Assembly: GCA_022822905.1 (NCBI GenBank)
Contig: JAJDYE010000004.1
Span: 1 to 64,000, forward strand
Direction: 5' to 3'
DNA: 64,000 nt
DNA from: Acidimicrobiia bacterium
Lineage (GTDB): Bacteria; Actinomycetota; Acidimicrobiia; Acidimicrobiales; Bin134
The stretch's first letter is position 1. Each line of letters opens with the position of its first letter. The notes under the pieces are model-generated. The model was given only the letters and a program-made list of their open reading frames with translations, searched no databases and had not been told where the DNA came from. A program made the translations under genes and the position numbers. This document shows positions 44,913 through 53,276 of the stretch, piece after piece.

Positions 44913-45881
44913 CTAGCCGGAGAAGATGTAATCGACCTCGGCTGCGGTCAGCTCTGCCCGCTCGGCGGCAGTGCTCTGCTCCACCTCCTCCATCGAGGCG
45001 TTGCCCACAATCACCAAGGGTTCGAAGTCGGCGTGCAGCGCCCAGGCCAGCGCCACCTGGCTGAGGCTCAATCCGTGCTGGCGGCCCACTTCGGCGGCCC
45101 GCTCCCGCCGCGCCCAGTTGACCTCGTTGAGATAGCACCGGGCAGTGTCGGCCAAATGGCCCTCGGTTGCCGACTCAAGCTCGGCGCGGCCGATCCGCTC
45201 GCTCAGAAAACCCCCGGCCAGCGGCGACCAAGCGACAACCCTTACGCCCCGCTCTTGATGCCAGGCCCGATCGGCAGCTCGGTGAGCACCGGTGAGCGTG
45301 ACCACGTCGTCCCAGGGCTCATCAAGCTGGTCGACGAGGCTCCAGTGAGCGCTGTTGGCCACCGGCCCTCGCAGATCGTGGGCATCGGCGTACTCCACCG
45401 CCGCCTCGATCCGAGCCGTGGTCCAATTCGACACCCCCCACGCCCCGATGTGGCCCCGGTCGATGGCGGCGTTGACCGCCTCAACCAGAATGCCGATGTC
45501 CATGGCGGAATCGTCGCGGTGGAACATCCATAGATCGAGCTGGTCGACGCCGATCTGGCGTCGCGACAGTTCCATGTCCGCAGCTATGGCCTCAGGGGTC
45601 ACCCGGGGGCTCCAGTCGGGAAGCTCGGGGTGGCATCCCTTGGCAAAGAAGACGATGCCGTCCCGACCGCCCCGGTGGCGGACCCACCGACCGAGGATGG
45701 CATCCACCCCGTCGTTGCCGAAGGCGTAGTTCACCGCGGTGTCGAACGTATTGATCCCCGCTTCGACGGCGGCATCGAGCATGGCGAAGCGGGCTGGGTC
45801 GTCTTGGGCGAACAGGCCGATGGCCCCTTGCACCACCCGGCTGACCGGGGTGGCGACTCCGGGAAACTCCACGTACTCCAC
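44913..45881 (-). CDS. Aldo/keto reductase
   Basis: A 322-aa aldo/keto reductase. The tetrad is seen as D in NTFDTAVNYAFG with Tyr (NY), K in VFFAKGCHPEL and H in LWMFHRDD. NADPH region PLVIVGNASMEEVEQS. GTG 45881 overlaps the stop of the Gfo/Idh gene (TAGTG), so the two are co-translated, and together they look like a sugar or inositol metabolism pair. Confidence 0.88.
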   Translation of the reverse strand: MEYVEFPGVATPVSRVVQGAIGLFAQDDPARFAMLDAAVEAGINTFDTAVNYAFGNDGVDAILGRWVRHRGGRDGIVFFAKGCHPELPDWSPRVTPEAIAADMELSRRQIGVDQLDLWMFHRDDSAMDIGILVEAVNAAIDRGHIGAWGVSNWTTARIEAAVEYADAHDLRGPVANSAHWSLVDQLDEPWDDVVTLTGAHRAADRAWHQERGVRVVAWSPLAGGFLSERIGRAELESATEGHLADTARCYLNEVNWARRERAAEVGRQHGLSLSQVALAWALHADFEPLVIVGNASMEEVEQSTAAERAELTAAEVDYIFSG

Positions 45882-46870
45882 TACTGCCCCATTTCGGTTT
45901 CGAAGGGGTACACAACCCCGATGCGGGCTCGGATCTCATCGCACAAGCCGGCCATCTCCAATGTCAAAGACAGCGGCATGCGCTCGCTTTCGGTGCGCCC
46001 GGCCCGAACGCAGTCCACCACCTCTTGGATCTCGTATTCGAATCCGTTGGCCGGGTGGGGAATCGCCTCGGTCTCCTCTTGGCCCCCGGCCCGCAGAATG
46101 GCCCGGTCGGCGGCCCAAAAGACCGGTATCTCGATCGACCCTTCGGTCCCGGAGATCACGGCACTGGATCCCAGTTCGGCCACCACGGCAGAGCCGAGAT
46201 GGGCCAGCCCGCTCCCCGGATAAGACGCCGAAATGGAGACGATCTCGTCCACATTTGTCTCGCCGACGCGGGCCACCACCCCGTAGTCCACCGGCGGCCC
46301 GCCGTACAGCCACCGGGCCAAGTGCAGCGGGTAGACCCCCACGTCGAGCAAGCTTCCCCCGGCGAGGTCGGGATTGAACAGCCGGTGCTCGGGCATCACC
46401 GGGGCGGCAAATCCGAACGAGGCCGTCAACTGGCGGACTTCGCCGATGCGCCCCTCGTCGATCCAGCCCCGCACCACCTCATAGATGGGCAAGAACCGAG
46501 TCCACATCGCCTCCATGGCGAACACCCCGGCGCCCCGGGCGGCCTCCACAATCCGGGTCGCTCCCTCCAGGTTGGGGGCGATGGGCTTCTCCACCAATAC
46601 CGCCACCCCGGCGTCAATGCAGGCAATAGCCGCCTCGGCATGGGACGGGTGAGGCGGGCAGATGTACACCGCGTCGAGTTCCTCGCCCTGGAGCATCTCC
46701 CCCACCGACCCATAGCTCGCCGCAATGCCGTGATCTTGGGCAAACGCCCCAGCCCGGCCCGCGTCCCTCCCGGCCACCGCAGCAACGCATGCCCCCTCCA
46801 CAACCTCCATCGCCCCCAGAAACTGACCAGTGATGTGGCCGTGCCCGACCATCCCAAAACAGAAATCCAT
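45881..46870 (-). CDS. Gfo/Idh/MocA-family oxidoreductase
   Basis: A 329-aa NAD(P)-dependent oxidoreductase. N-terminal Rossmann start FGMVGHGHITGQFL, then AVYICPPHPSHAEAAIACIDAGVAVLVEKPIAPN with the EKP motif, and the C-terminal domain with GGSLLDVGVYPLHLARWLYG. ATG 46870 is chosen: TAGCGT lies 7 nt upstream and GGGAG is also close. The long upstream frame is spurious. On the other side, 25 nt away, the structured element of 46895 begins on the plus strand. Confidence 0.88.
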   Translation of the reverse strand: MDFCFGMVGHGHITGQFLGAMEVVEGACVAAVAGRDAGRAGAFAQDHGIAASYGSVGEMLQGEELDAVYICPPHPSHAEAAIACIDAGVAVLVEKPIAPNLEGATRIVEAARGAGVFAMEAMWTRFLPIYEVVRGWIDEGRIGEVRQLTASFGFAAPVMPEHRLFNPDLAGGSLLDVGVYPLHLARWLYGGPPVDYGVVARVGETNVDEIVSISASYPGSGLAHLGSAVVAELGSSAVISGTEGSIEIPVFWAADRAILRAGGQEETEAIPHPANGFEYEIQEVVDCVRAGRTESERMPLSLTLEMAGLCDEIRARIGVVYPFETEMGQ

Positions 46871-46894
46871 ATCTCCCACGCTAGAATCCAAATG

Positions 46895-46965
46895 GCCGAG
46901 GGCAGTAGCCCGAGGAAGTGGAGCCCGGTACCTCTCCGGACGGTGAGTGGCCGGGCTCTTGCGCG
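46895..46965 (+). ncRNA. Unclassified structured element, copy 1
   Basis: A 71-nt unit beginning GCCGAGGGCAGTAGCCCGAG. It can form a GGGC-AGUA-GCCC hairpin (46900-46911) and a long stem GAGCCCGG/CCGGGCTC (46921-46928 with 46951-46958) around a shared inner loop. TAGAAT at 46882-46887 ends exactly 7 nt before it, as a -10 would. A near copy lies at 47918-47986 on the same strand, on the far side of the metallophosphoesterase gene. I know no Rfam family that it matches. Confidence 0.5.
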
Positions 46966-47086
46966 CCAAGGCCGCCTGCGGACTAGCGGAAGCCCGAGAA
47001 CGCCAGAAGGCCCTCCTGAGTCCATAAACCATCGCCTGCTTCGGACGTCGGGCTGGTACGAATGGGAGTGAGCTGGAGGAGTTGAA

Positions 47087-47899
47087 ATGACTGCCCATGT
47101 CCTGCCCTGCCCCAAGTCGCCGCGGGTTGCTTTGGTTGGCGACACGCATGCCAACTCAGTTTGGACAAGGCGCGTCATCGAGGAGTTGGCGGCTGATGGG
47201 GTGGACATGGTTGTCCAGCTTGGGGATTTTGGGTGGTGGCCGCAGACGGGATTCGCCAAGAAGATCTCCAAGGCTGCGACCGTTGCTGGAATCACGGTCT
47301 GCTTCATCGACGGGAACCACGAGGACCATGAGCACCTCCGCTTCCACGCCCGGCTCCGCAATCCCGGCGGCAGACCAACCGATCCGGTGGAGATGTACCC
47401 CAGCCTGTGGTATCTGCCCCGGGGCTGCTCGTGGGAGTGGCATGGAGTTCGGTTCCGGGCGCTCGGCGGAGGGTTCAGCATCGACCATGCAGTCCGCACG
47501 CCGGGCCAAGACTGGTTCCCCATCGAGGAAGTGCCCTCGATAACCGAGGCCGAGCGAGCCATCGCCGGCGGACCCGCCGACGTGCTACTGAGCCACGATT
47601 TTCCCGCACTCGGCTACCTCCTGAGCGGCCGGGCCATCCCCGAGGCCGATGAGCGGGCCTCCCGACAGGTGCAACACCTGCTGGCCAAGGTGGTCGAGGC
47701 CACCGAGCCCAAGCTCGTGGTACACGGCCACTGGCACTACCCATACGACATCGTGCGCCATGGCGTCACCGTCAAAGGCCTTGACTGTGACGGCACCGAC
47801 CAGGCCGTCACCGTGCTCAACCTGGACACCCTCGCTACCGAGGACTGGCGGCTACCTATCAAGCGGCAGGAGGCAAATCGGGTGGAGTTAGCCCGCTAA
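47087..47899 (+). CDS. Calcineurin-like metallophosphoesterase
   Basis: A 270-aa cytoplasmic phosphoesterase with all five metal motifs: GDTHAN, QLGDFGWW, DGNHEDH, LSHDFPALGY and HGHWHYPYD. It lacks extra domains. GGAGGAG precedes the ATG. It is flanked on both sides by copies of a ~70-nt structured element (46895-46965 and 47918-47986). Substrate could be a cyclic nucleotide, nucleotide or nucleic acid; nothing in the sequence decides this. Confidence 0.9.
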   Translation: MTAHVLPCPKSPRVALVGDTHANSVWTRRVIEELAADGVDMVVQLGDFGWWPQTGFAKKISKAATVAGITVCFIDGNHEDHEHLRFHARLRNPGGRPTDPVEMYPSLWYLPRGCSWEWHGVRFRALGGGFSIDHAVRTPGQDWFPIEEVPSITEAERAIAGGPADVLLSHDFPALGYLLSGRAIPEADERASRQVQHLLAKVVEATEPKLVVHGHWHYPYDIVRHGVTVKGLDCDGTDQAVTVLNLDTLATEDWRLPIKRQEANRVELAR

Positions 47900-47917
47900 A
47901 CCACTATCGTTGAGGAC

Positions 47918-47986
47918 GCCGAGGGCAGTAGCCCGAGGAAGTAGGCCCGGCTCCTCTCCGGACGGTGAGCAGCCGGGTTTTGCGCG
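47918..47986 (+). ncRNA. Unclassified structured element, copy 2
   Basis: A 69-nt unit, identical to copy 1 over its first 25 nt and over the inner CCTCTCCGGACGGTGAG. The outer stem differs but still pairs: CCCGGCT (47946-47952) with AGCCGGG (47971-47977), followed by TTTT like an intrinsic terminator. TATCGT (47905-47910) ends 7 nt before it, the same spacing as TAGAAT at copy 1. It starts 18 nt after the metallophosphoesterase stop. Confidence 0.5.
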
Positions 47987-48022
47987 TTCTGCCCGCCATC
48001 CGCGACGAGGTGCAGTCCACCG

Positions 48023-48268
48023 TTTGAGCCAGCGACGCCTACCCGCTACTACGGCCGGGTCACCGTCAAGGCCGACCGATGGACAAGGACAGCAGCCGAC
48101 ATCGCCGAAGCCATAGTCAACCAACTCGCTCAAGCCGAAGACGCCAAGGTCTCCGTCACCATCGAAGTAGAGGCCACCGCCGACGACGGCTTCGACGACG
48201 ACGTCCAACGCACCATCACCGAAAACGCCGCCACCTTGAAGTTCAATGACAGCGACTTCGAGTCCTGA
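48023..48268 (+). pseudogene. C-terminal remnant of a DUF499-type ATPase
   Basis: No start codon is near, but the frame ending at TGA 48268 reads like the C-terminus of DUF499-family ATPases: TRYYGRVTVKADRWTRTAADIAEAIVNQL, VSVTIEVEATADDGFDDD and a final RTITENAATLKF. It runs about 80 codons with strong codon bias and nothing coding in frame upstream past 48000. DUF499 ATPases occur in defence islands beside DUF1156 methyltransferases and DUF3780 proteins. This looks like the last trace of such a system. Homology is from memory of the family pattern. Confidence 0.55.
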
Positions 48269-48344
48269 GGCACTCCGCTGACCCCAAACTGTCACCGCTC
48301 TTCCTTACACTACAGGAACCTTCCAATCCCCTAAAGGAGAACCA

Positions 48345-49019
48345 GTGTCATCAGGAGCCATCGCCACCACTTTGCTGGCCGCCGCATTGCTGCCCGGTGC
48401 CTTTTTCCAATGGGGCTTCGAGCGAAATGCAGGGCGTTTTGGAATTGCGCTGAAAGACAGGCTCCTTAGAACTACGGGAATATCAGCCATATTCCTTGCC
48501 TTGTTTGCATGGCCAATCCACAGATTATACGCAAATTATTGGCCTCAGACAGCTTCCGGGGATCACTTACCAATTGCAATATATTTTGTTCCCATCGTGT
48601 ATCTATCCATTCCCCTGTTTTTGGGATGGCTATGTGGAATTACTCTAAGGATGGATTGGGATTGGGCAAAAGGTATCGCTGGAAAGAGGAGATTTCCCAC
48701 TGCTTGGGATTATGCGTTCAGCGAAATGAAGAGTGGGTGGATTCGCTGCAAACTCAAGTCAGGCGAATGGGTCGGTGGACTATATAGTTCGGTGGACTCA
48801 AGTAGTCACACTACATACGCCAGTGGATATCCAGAGCCTCATGAACTATACCTCTACCCAATTGTAGAAATGGACCAGGAGAGTGGGCTCTTTAGGGTTT
48901 CGGAAGCTGGTGAGGCCGTACCAGGGGTAGGAGGCTTGTTGTTGCGCTGGGAGGAAATTGATATGCTTAGCTTCGTTGCGAACGATTTTCAAAAGGGCTC
49001 TGATGAGAAACAAGGCTGA
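48345..49019 (+). CDS. DUF6338 family membrane protein
   Basis: A 224-aa protein with an N-terminal hydrophobic segment, one or two further membrane helices (IAIYFVPIVYLSIPLFLGWLCG) and a C-terminal cytoplasmic domain: TAWDYAFSEMKSGWIRCKLKSGEWVGGLYSS ... EPHELYLYPIV, the DUF6338 pattern. Function unknown; it often lies in accessory regions. GTG 48345 has AAAGGAG upstream. The gene is clearly richer in A+T than the core genes around it, suggesting recent transfer. Confidence 0.7.
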   Translation: MSSGAIATTLLAAALLPGAFFQWGFERNAGRFGIALKDRLLRTTGISAIFLALFAWPIHRLYANYWPQTASGDHLPIAIYFVPIVYLSIPLFLGWLCGITLRMDWDWAKGIAGKRRFPTAWDYAFSEMKSGWIRCKLKSGEWVGGLYSSVDSSSHTTYASGYPEPHELYLYPIVEMDQESGLFRVSEAGEAVPGVGGLLLRWEEIDMLSFVANDFQKGSDEKQG

Positions 49020-49132
49020 CAAGCGGAAGCGTGAGTATAGGGGGGGGTATTACCCCACTGAATCGGTTACCGGACCGCCGCCGGCGGCGTTGACCCACCC
49101 GCGGCCCGGACAGGCTCCAGAGGCCACACCTC

Positions 49133-49160
49133 CACAGGATTCGAATCCCCCTCCCTCCGA
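49133..49160 (+). other. tRNA-Ser 3'-end-like fragment (possible att scar)
   Basis: The string CACAGGATTCGAATCCCCC followed by CTCCCTCCGA resembles a T-arm and acceptor 3' strand of a tRNA-Ser, but two T-stem pairs are broken and no 5' partner is found within 120 nt. It sits at the end of the A+T-rich stretch 47.9-49.2 kb, where an integration scar would be expected. The remaining gap 49020-49202 has no gene. Confidence 0.25.
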
Positions 49161-49202
49161 ATAACATCACTGCCCCAAGAACGGGCCATCTAGTCTCATT
49201 CG

Positions 49203-51713
49203 ATGGCCGAGTCCTCAGTGAACCCTTATCGGCTGCCGCGGGGGGTGGTGCCGCGGCGGTATGAGCTGCGGTTGGAGCCTGATCTGGAGGCGTTTGCGTT
49301 TGCGGGGTCGGTGGGTGTGGATCTTGAGGTGTTGGAGCCGACCGGCGAGATTGTGCTCAATGCGGCCGAACTGGAGATCAACGGTGGCGACCTCGACGGG
49401 GTGGCGTTGGCGGGGGTGGACTATGACGAGGAGCACGAGCGGGCGGTGTTGCGGCTGGGCGAGGCAGTTCAGCCGGGGGCGGCTCGGCTGAATCTGACGT
49501 TTTCTGGCACGCTCAACGACCAGCTTCGGGGGTTCTACCGGTCCACGTTCACGGATGACGATGGCAATGAGCGGGTGATCGCCACCACCCAGTTCGAGTC
49601 GACCAATGCCCGGCGGGCATTTCCGTGCTGGGACGAGCCCGACTTCAAGGCGGTGTTCGAAATGACCCTGGTGGTGCCCGACGATCTGATGGCGGTGTCG
49701 TCGGGGGCGGAGGTGGATTCCCAACCCACTGGCGACGGTCGCCGGGAGGTGTCATTCGCGCCCACCATGGAGATGTCCACTTACCTGCTGGCGTTCATCG
49801 TCGGCCCGCTGGAGGCAACCGACCCAGTGGATGTGAACGGCACGCCGCTGCGGGTCGTCCATCCCATCGGCAAGGGACATCTCACCGAGTACGCCCTCGA
49901 CGCCGGGGCGTTCTGCCTCGTCTTCTTCGAGGACTACTTCGCCATTGACTACCCCGGCGACAAGCTCGATTTGGTGGCCATCCCCGACTTCGCCTTCGGG
50001 GCCATGGAGAACATGGGGTGCGTCACCTTCCGGGAGATTCTGCTGCTGTTAGACCCCGACTCCTCCACCCAGCAGGAACGCCAGACCGCGGTGGACGTGA
50101 TCGCCCACGAGCTGGCCCACATGTGGTTCGGGAATCTGGTCACCATGAAGTGGTGGAACGGCATCTGGCTGAAGGAGGCCTTCGCCACGTTCTGCGAGAT
50201 GCTGGCGGTGGACGCCTACCGCCCCGACTGGAAGCGTTGGCTGGCCTTCGGATTGTCACGGGCCGCGGCCTTCGACGTGGACGCCCTGGCCGCCACCCGG
50301 GCCATCGAATACCTGGTGGTCTCGCCCGCCGACGCCGAGGGCATGTACGACCTGCTCACCTACGAGAAGGGCGCGGCCGCGGTGCGAATGCTGGAGCAAT
50401 ACCTAGGCGCCGACGAGTTCCGCGACGGGGTCCGCCACTATCTCCAGCGCCACTCCTACGCCAACACCGAAACCCACGACCTGTGGGATGCACTGACCGA
50501 ATCCACCGGCGAACCAGCCCGAGACGTGATGGACTCGTGGATTTTCCAAGGAGGCCACCCGGTGGTGACCGCCGCGTCCTCCGGTGACGGCACGATCACG
50601 CTCCGCCAAGAACGGTTCCGCTACGACGGCCAGCCCGACGACGCCCGTTGGCAAGTACCGGTAGTGGCCGCAGTGGGCACCGACGCCGCAGAGCACACCG
50701 AGCGGATGGTGCTGAATGACCCGGTGGCCCTAAGCGCCGACGGCCCCGCCTGGGTCATGGTCAATCCGACCGCCGACGGCTTCTACCGAGTGGCCTACCA
50801 GGGCGGATTGCTGGATCGGCTGCTCGACGGCGGCCCCGATCTGGACCCGCTCCAGCGCTATGTGCTGGTGGACGACCAGTGGGCCCTCACGATGGCCAAC
50901 CGGCTGAGCGTGGCCGATTACATGGCGTTCGCCGAACGTATGGGCGCCGCGGAGGACGATCTGGCGGTGTGGCGTCGCTTGGCCGGCACACTGGGCACCC
51001 TCGACCACATGGTTCCCGACGATGGGCGGGCCAGCCTCCAAACCCGGGTCCGGGAAATGGTCGGCCCGGCCTGGGCCCGGGTGGGCTGGGAGCCGGTCGC
51101 TGGAGAGGACGAGCGCATCGGCGAGCTCCGGGGAGTGCTGGCCCGCACCCTGGCCGTTGGCGGCAAAGAAGCCGACGCCATCGCCCGGTGCCGAGAGCTA
51201 ATGGCCGCCCAAGCCGTCGACCCCGCGCTGGCCGCAGCCGCCATTGCGGTGGTGGCCGCCACCGGTGACGACGCCGACTACCAGGAGATCCACCACCGCT
51301 ACCAAAGCGCCCCCACCCCCCAGCTCGAACTGCGCTACCTGATGGCCCTCACCACCTTCGACGACCCCGCGCTCATGGACCGCACCCTGGCCGCCACCCT
51401 CGACGGCACCGTGCGAAGCCAAGATGCCGGCTTCGTGCTCCGAGGCTGCCTGGAAAACCGGAACCTCGGCCCCCAAGCCTGGACATTCATCGCCAACCAC
51501 TGGGACGACATCAACCAGCGCCTCCCCACCGCCATAGTCCCCCGAATGCTCGGCGGCATAACCGCCCTCTCCACCCCCGAGCTAGCCACCGGAGTCGAGG
51601 AGTTCCTAAAAGCCCACCCCGTCCCCCAAGGCAAGCTGATCCTCGCCCAACACCTAGAACGCCAAAAGGTAAACGTCCAACTACGAAGCCGAGTCCAGGA
51701 AGCCCTGAGCTAA
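49203..51713 (+). CDS. M1-family zinc aminopeptidase (PepN/puromycin-sensitive type)
   Basis: An 836-aa metallo-aminopeptidase. The exopeptidase motif GAMENMG is near residue 268, the zinc site HELAHMW has H302, E303 and H306, and the third ligand is in LKEAFATFCE. The N-terminal beta domain (RYELRLEPDL) and C-terminal alpha superhelix (ERK1-like, about residues 510-830) are complete. It removes N-terminal residues from peptides in the cytoplasm. ATG 49203 has TAGTCT 6 nt upstream and no Shine-Dalgarno. It overlaps hpnH by 4 nt at the 3' end. Confidence 0.94.
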   Translation: MAESSVNPYRLPRGVVPRRYELRLEPDLEAFAFAGSVGVDLEVLEPTGEIVLNAAELEINGGDLDGVALAGVDYDEEHERAVLRLGEAVQPGAARLNLTFSGTLNDQLRGFYRSTFTDDDGNERVIATTQFESTNARRAFPCWDEPDFKAVFEMTLVVPDDLMAVSSGAEVDSQPTGDGRREVSFAPTMEMSTYLLAFIVGPLEATDPVDVNGTPLRVVHPIGKGHLTEYALDAGAFCLVFFEDYFAIDYPGDKLDLVAIPDFAFGAMENMGCVTFREILLLLDPDSSTQQERQTAVDVIAHELAHMWFGNLVTMKWWNGIWLKEAFATFCEMLAVDAYRPDWKRWLAFGLSRAAAFDVDALAATRAIEYLVVSPADAEGMYDLLTYEKGAAAVRMLEQYLGADEFRDGVRHYLQRHSYANTETHDLWDALTESTGEPARDVMDSWIFQGGHPVVTAASSGDGTITLRQERFRYDGQPDDARWQVPVVAAVGTDAAEHTERMVLNDPVALSADGPAWVMVNPTADGFYRVAYQGGLLDRLLDGGPDLDPLQRYVLVDDQWALTMANRLSVADYMAFAERMGAAEDDLAVWRRLAGTLGTLDHMVPDDGRASLQTRVREMVGPAWARVGWEPVAGEDERIGELRGVLARTLAVGGKEADAIARCRELMAAQAVDPALAAAAIAVVAATGDDADYQEIHHRYQSAPTPQLELRYLMALTTFDDPALMDRTLAATLDGTVRSQDAGFVLRGCLENRNLGPQAWTFIANHWDDINQRLPTAIVPRMLGGITALSTPELATGVEEFLKAHPVPQGKLILAQHLERQKVNVQLRSRVQEALS

Positions 51714-52717
51714 CCAGTTCCTACCGCGGCGCGAATGGACTCGCGCAGCGACTTCATGGTGGCGAACACGGCGGTGGGCTCGTAGCCGCAGTGGGCCATG
51801 CAGTTGTCACAGCGGGGGTCTTTGCCTCGGCCGTAGCTGTCCCAGTCGGTGGTGTCGATCAGCTCCTGGTAGGTCTCGGTGTAGCCGTCGGACATGAGGT
51901 AGCAGGGCCGCTGCCAGCCGAATACCGAATAGCTGGGGATGCCCCAGGCGGTGCACTCGTACTCCACCTTCCCCTCGAGGAAGTCCAAGAACAGCGGGGT
52001 GTGGTTCAGCCGCCACTTCTTGCGCTTGCCCTCGGAGAAGGCGTCCCGGAAGAGGCTCTTGGTCTGCTCCACCGGCAGGAAGTGCTCCTGGTCGGGGGCC
52101 TTCTCGTAGGCGTACCCCGGCGAGATCATCATGGAGTCGACTTCCAGGTCGTCGTTCAGGAAGTCGAGCACGCTGCGCACGTCCTCGGGGCTGTCGGTGC
52201 TGAAGAAGGTGCTGTTGGTGGTGACCCGGAAACCCTTGGCCTTGGCCTCGTTCACGGCCTCCACCACCTCGTCGAAGACACCCTCGCGGGCCACGGCCAG
52301 GTCGTGGCGCTCCTGAAGCCCGTCCACGTGGACCACGAACGAGAAATAGGGCGACGGCTTGAACTTGTCGATCTTGCGCCGCAGCAGCACTGCGTTGGTA
52401 CACAGGTACACGAACCGCTTGCGCTTGATGAGCTCGTCCACCATCTCGCTGATCTGGGGGTGCAGCAGCGGCTCGCCCCCGGCGATGGACACCATCGGGG
52501 CCCCGCACTCCTCCATGGCCGCCACCGCCTCGTCCACGCTGACCCGCTTGCGCAGCACCTCAGTTGGGTACTGGATCTTGCCGCAGCCCGGACACTCCAG
52601 ATTGCAGGCGAACAGCGGTTCCAGCTCCACAATCAGCGGGAACTTCTCGCGGCGGCGCAGCTTGTTCTTGAACACGTAGGTGCCAACCTTTGCCGCTTGC
52701 CTCAGCGGAATGGGCAT
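51710..52717 (-). CDS. hpnH: Hopanoid adenosyltransferase, radical SAM (HpnH)
   Basis: A 335-aa radical SAM enzyme. The cluster motif is C38-NLE-C42-PG-C45, with the GGEPLLHP SAM segment and the C-terminal DPRCDNCMAHCGYEPT block of HpnH. HpnH joins a 5'-deoxyadenosyl radical to diploptene, giving adenosylhopane, the first step of extended hopanoids. It starts one nt after the hpnG stop and is the last gene of the operon. Confidence 0.93.
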   Translation of the reverse strand: MPIPLRQAAKVGTYVFKNKLRRREKFPLIVELEPLFACNLECPGCGKIQYPTEVLRKRVSVDEAVAAMEECGAPMVSIAGGEPLLHPQISEMVDELIKRKRFVYLCTNAVLLRRKIDKFKPSPYFSFVVHVDGLQERHDLAVAREGVFDEVVEAVNEAKAKGFRVTTNSTFFSTDSPEDVRSVLDFLNDDLEVDSMMISPGYAYEKAPDQEHFLPVEQTKSLFRDAFSEGKRKKWRLNHTPLFLDFLEGKVEYECTAWGIPSYSVFGWQRPCYLMSDGYTETYQELIDTTDWDSYGRGKDPRCDNCMAHCGYEPTAVFATMKSLRESIRAAVGTG

Positions 52718-52718
52718 G

Positions 52719-53276
52719 TCAGAAATCCTCCTCGGACAGCACCGGCGTCAACCGGCGAATGGTCCGCAATGCTCGATAGATCCTCACGGGAGCAACCAGA
52801 GACCGCAGCTCATGGCTGGGGGTGTCGGTTACCACCCGCACCACTGCTGCCGGACCACGATGATGCTCCAAAAGCCAGGCCGACTCCATATCGACCGCCA
52901 CCGCCCCCCGGTTGGCCAGCTCCTGTCTGCGGGGGCCGACAGCCAACTCGGACACGCTGGCCACCCGGCCGGTGTGCACGGTGAACCCGGCCGCTTGCAG
53001 TCCCTCGGCCACTGCTCCGGCTTGGGGCAGGCCAATGGGCGGCACATCGTCGGCCGACACCTCGGTGGCCACCACCACGTCACCCGGCTCGATGCCATCG
53101 ACCACCGCCCCGCCCATGCCGACCACCGCTACCGGGCCGCGGTGCGGCTCAACCCGGCGACTGCGCTTGGGTCCCATGCCAGTACACAACACCTTTGCCC
53201 CACCGCCGTGTCGGCGGATTCCCCGCCGGGCGGCTCGGGCCTCCATAGCCAACGGACACAGCACCACCAGGCTCAC
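52719..53276 (-). CDS. hpnG: Adenosylhopane nucleosidase/phosphorylase (HpnG)
   Basis: A 185-aa nucleoside-phosphorylase-fold protein, short like other HpnG proteins. VVLCPLAMEARAAR opens it; TGMGPKRSRR, GMGGAVVDGIEPGDVVVATEV and AVDMESAWLLE follow, the last with the ribose-binding Met-Glu. HpnG removes adenine from adenosylhopane to give ribosylhopane. Its ATG overlaps the shc stop by 4 nt (ATGA). Confidence 0.9.
   Translation of the reverse strand: MSLVVLCPLAMEARAARRGIRRHGGGAKVLCTGMGPKRSRRVEPHRGPVAVVGMGGAVVDGIEPGDVVVATEVSADDVPPIGLPQAGAVAEGLQAAGFTVHTGRVASVSELAVGPRRQELANRGAVAVDMESAWLLEHHRGPAAVVRVVTDTPSHELRSLVAPVRIYRALRTIRRLTPVLSEEDF

Noticed and set aside
46426-47562. 378-aa minus-strand frame over the metallophosphoesterase
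   Set aside because: Out of frame with the Gfo/Idh protein and antisense to a gene with all phosphoesterase motifs.
47888-48295. 135-aa minus-strand frame after the metallophosphoesterase
   Set aside because: It overlaps structured element copy 2 and the DUF499 remnant, whose plus-strand reading has recognisable motifs.
49020-49202. A complete tRNA-Ser gene
   Set aside because: Only a degenerate T-arm and 3' strand are present; the 5' half is missing.
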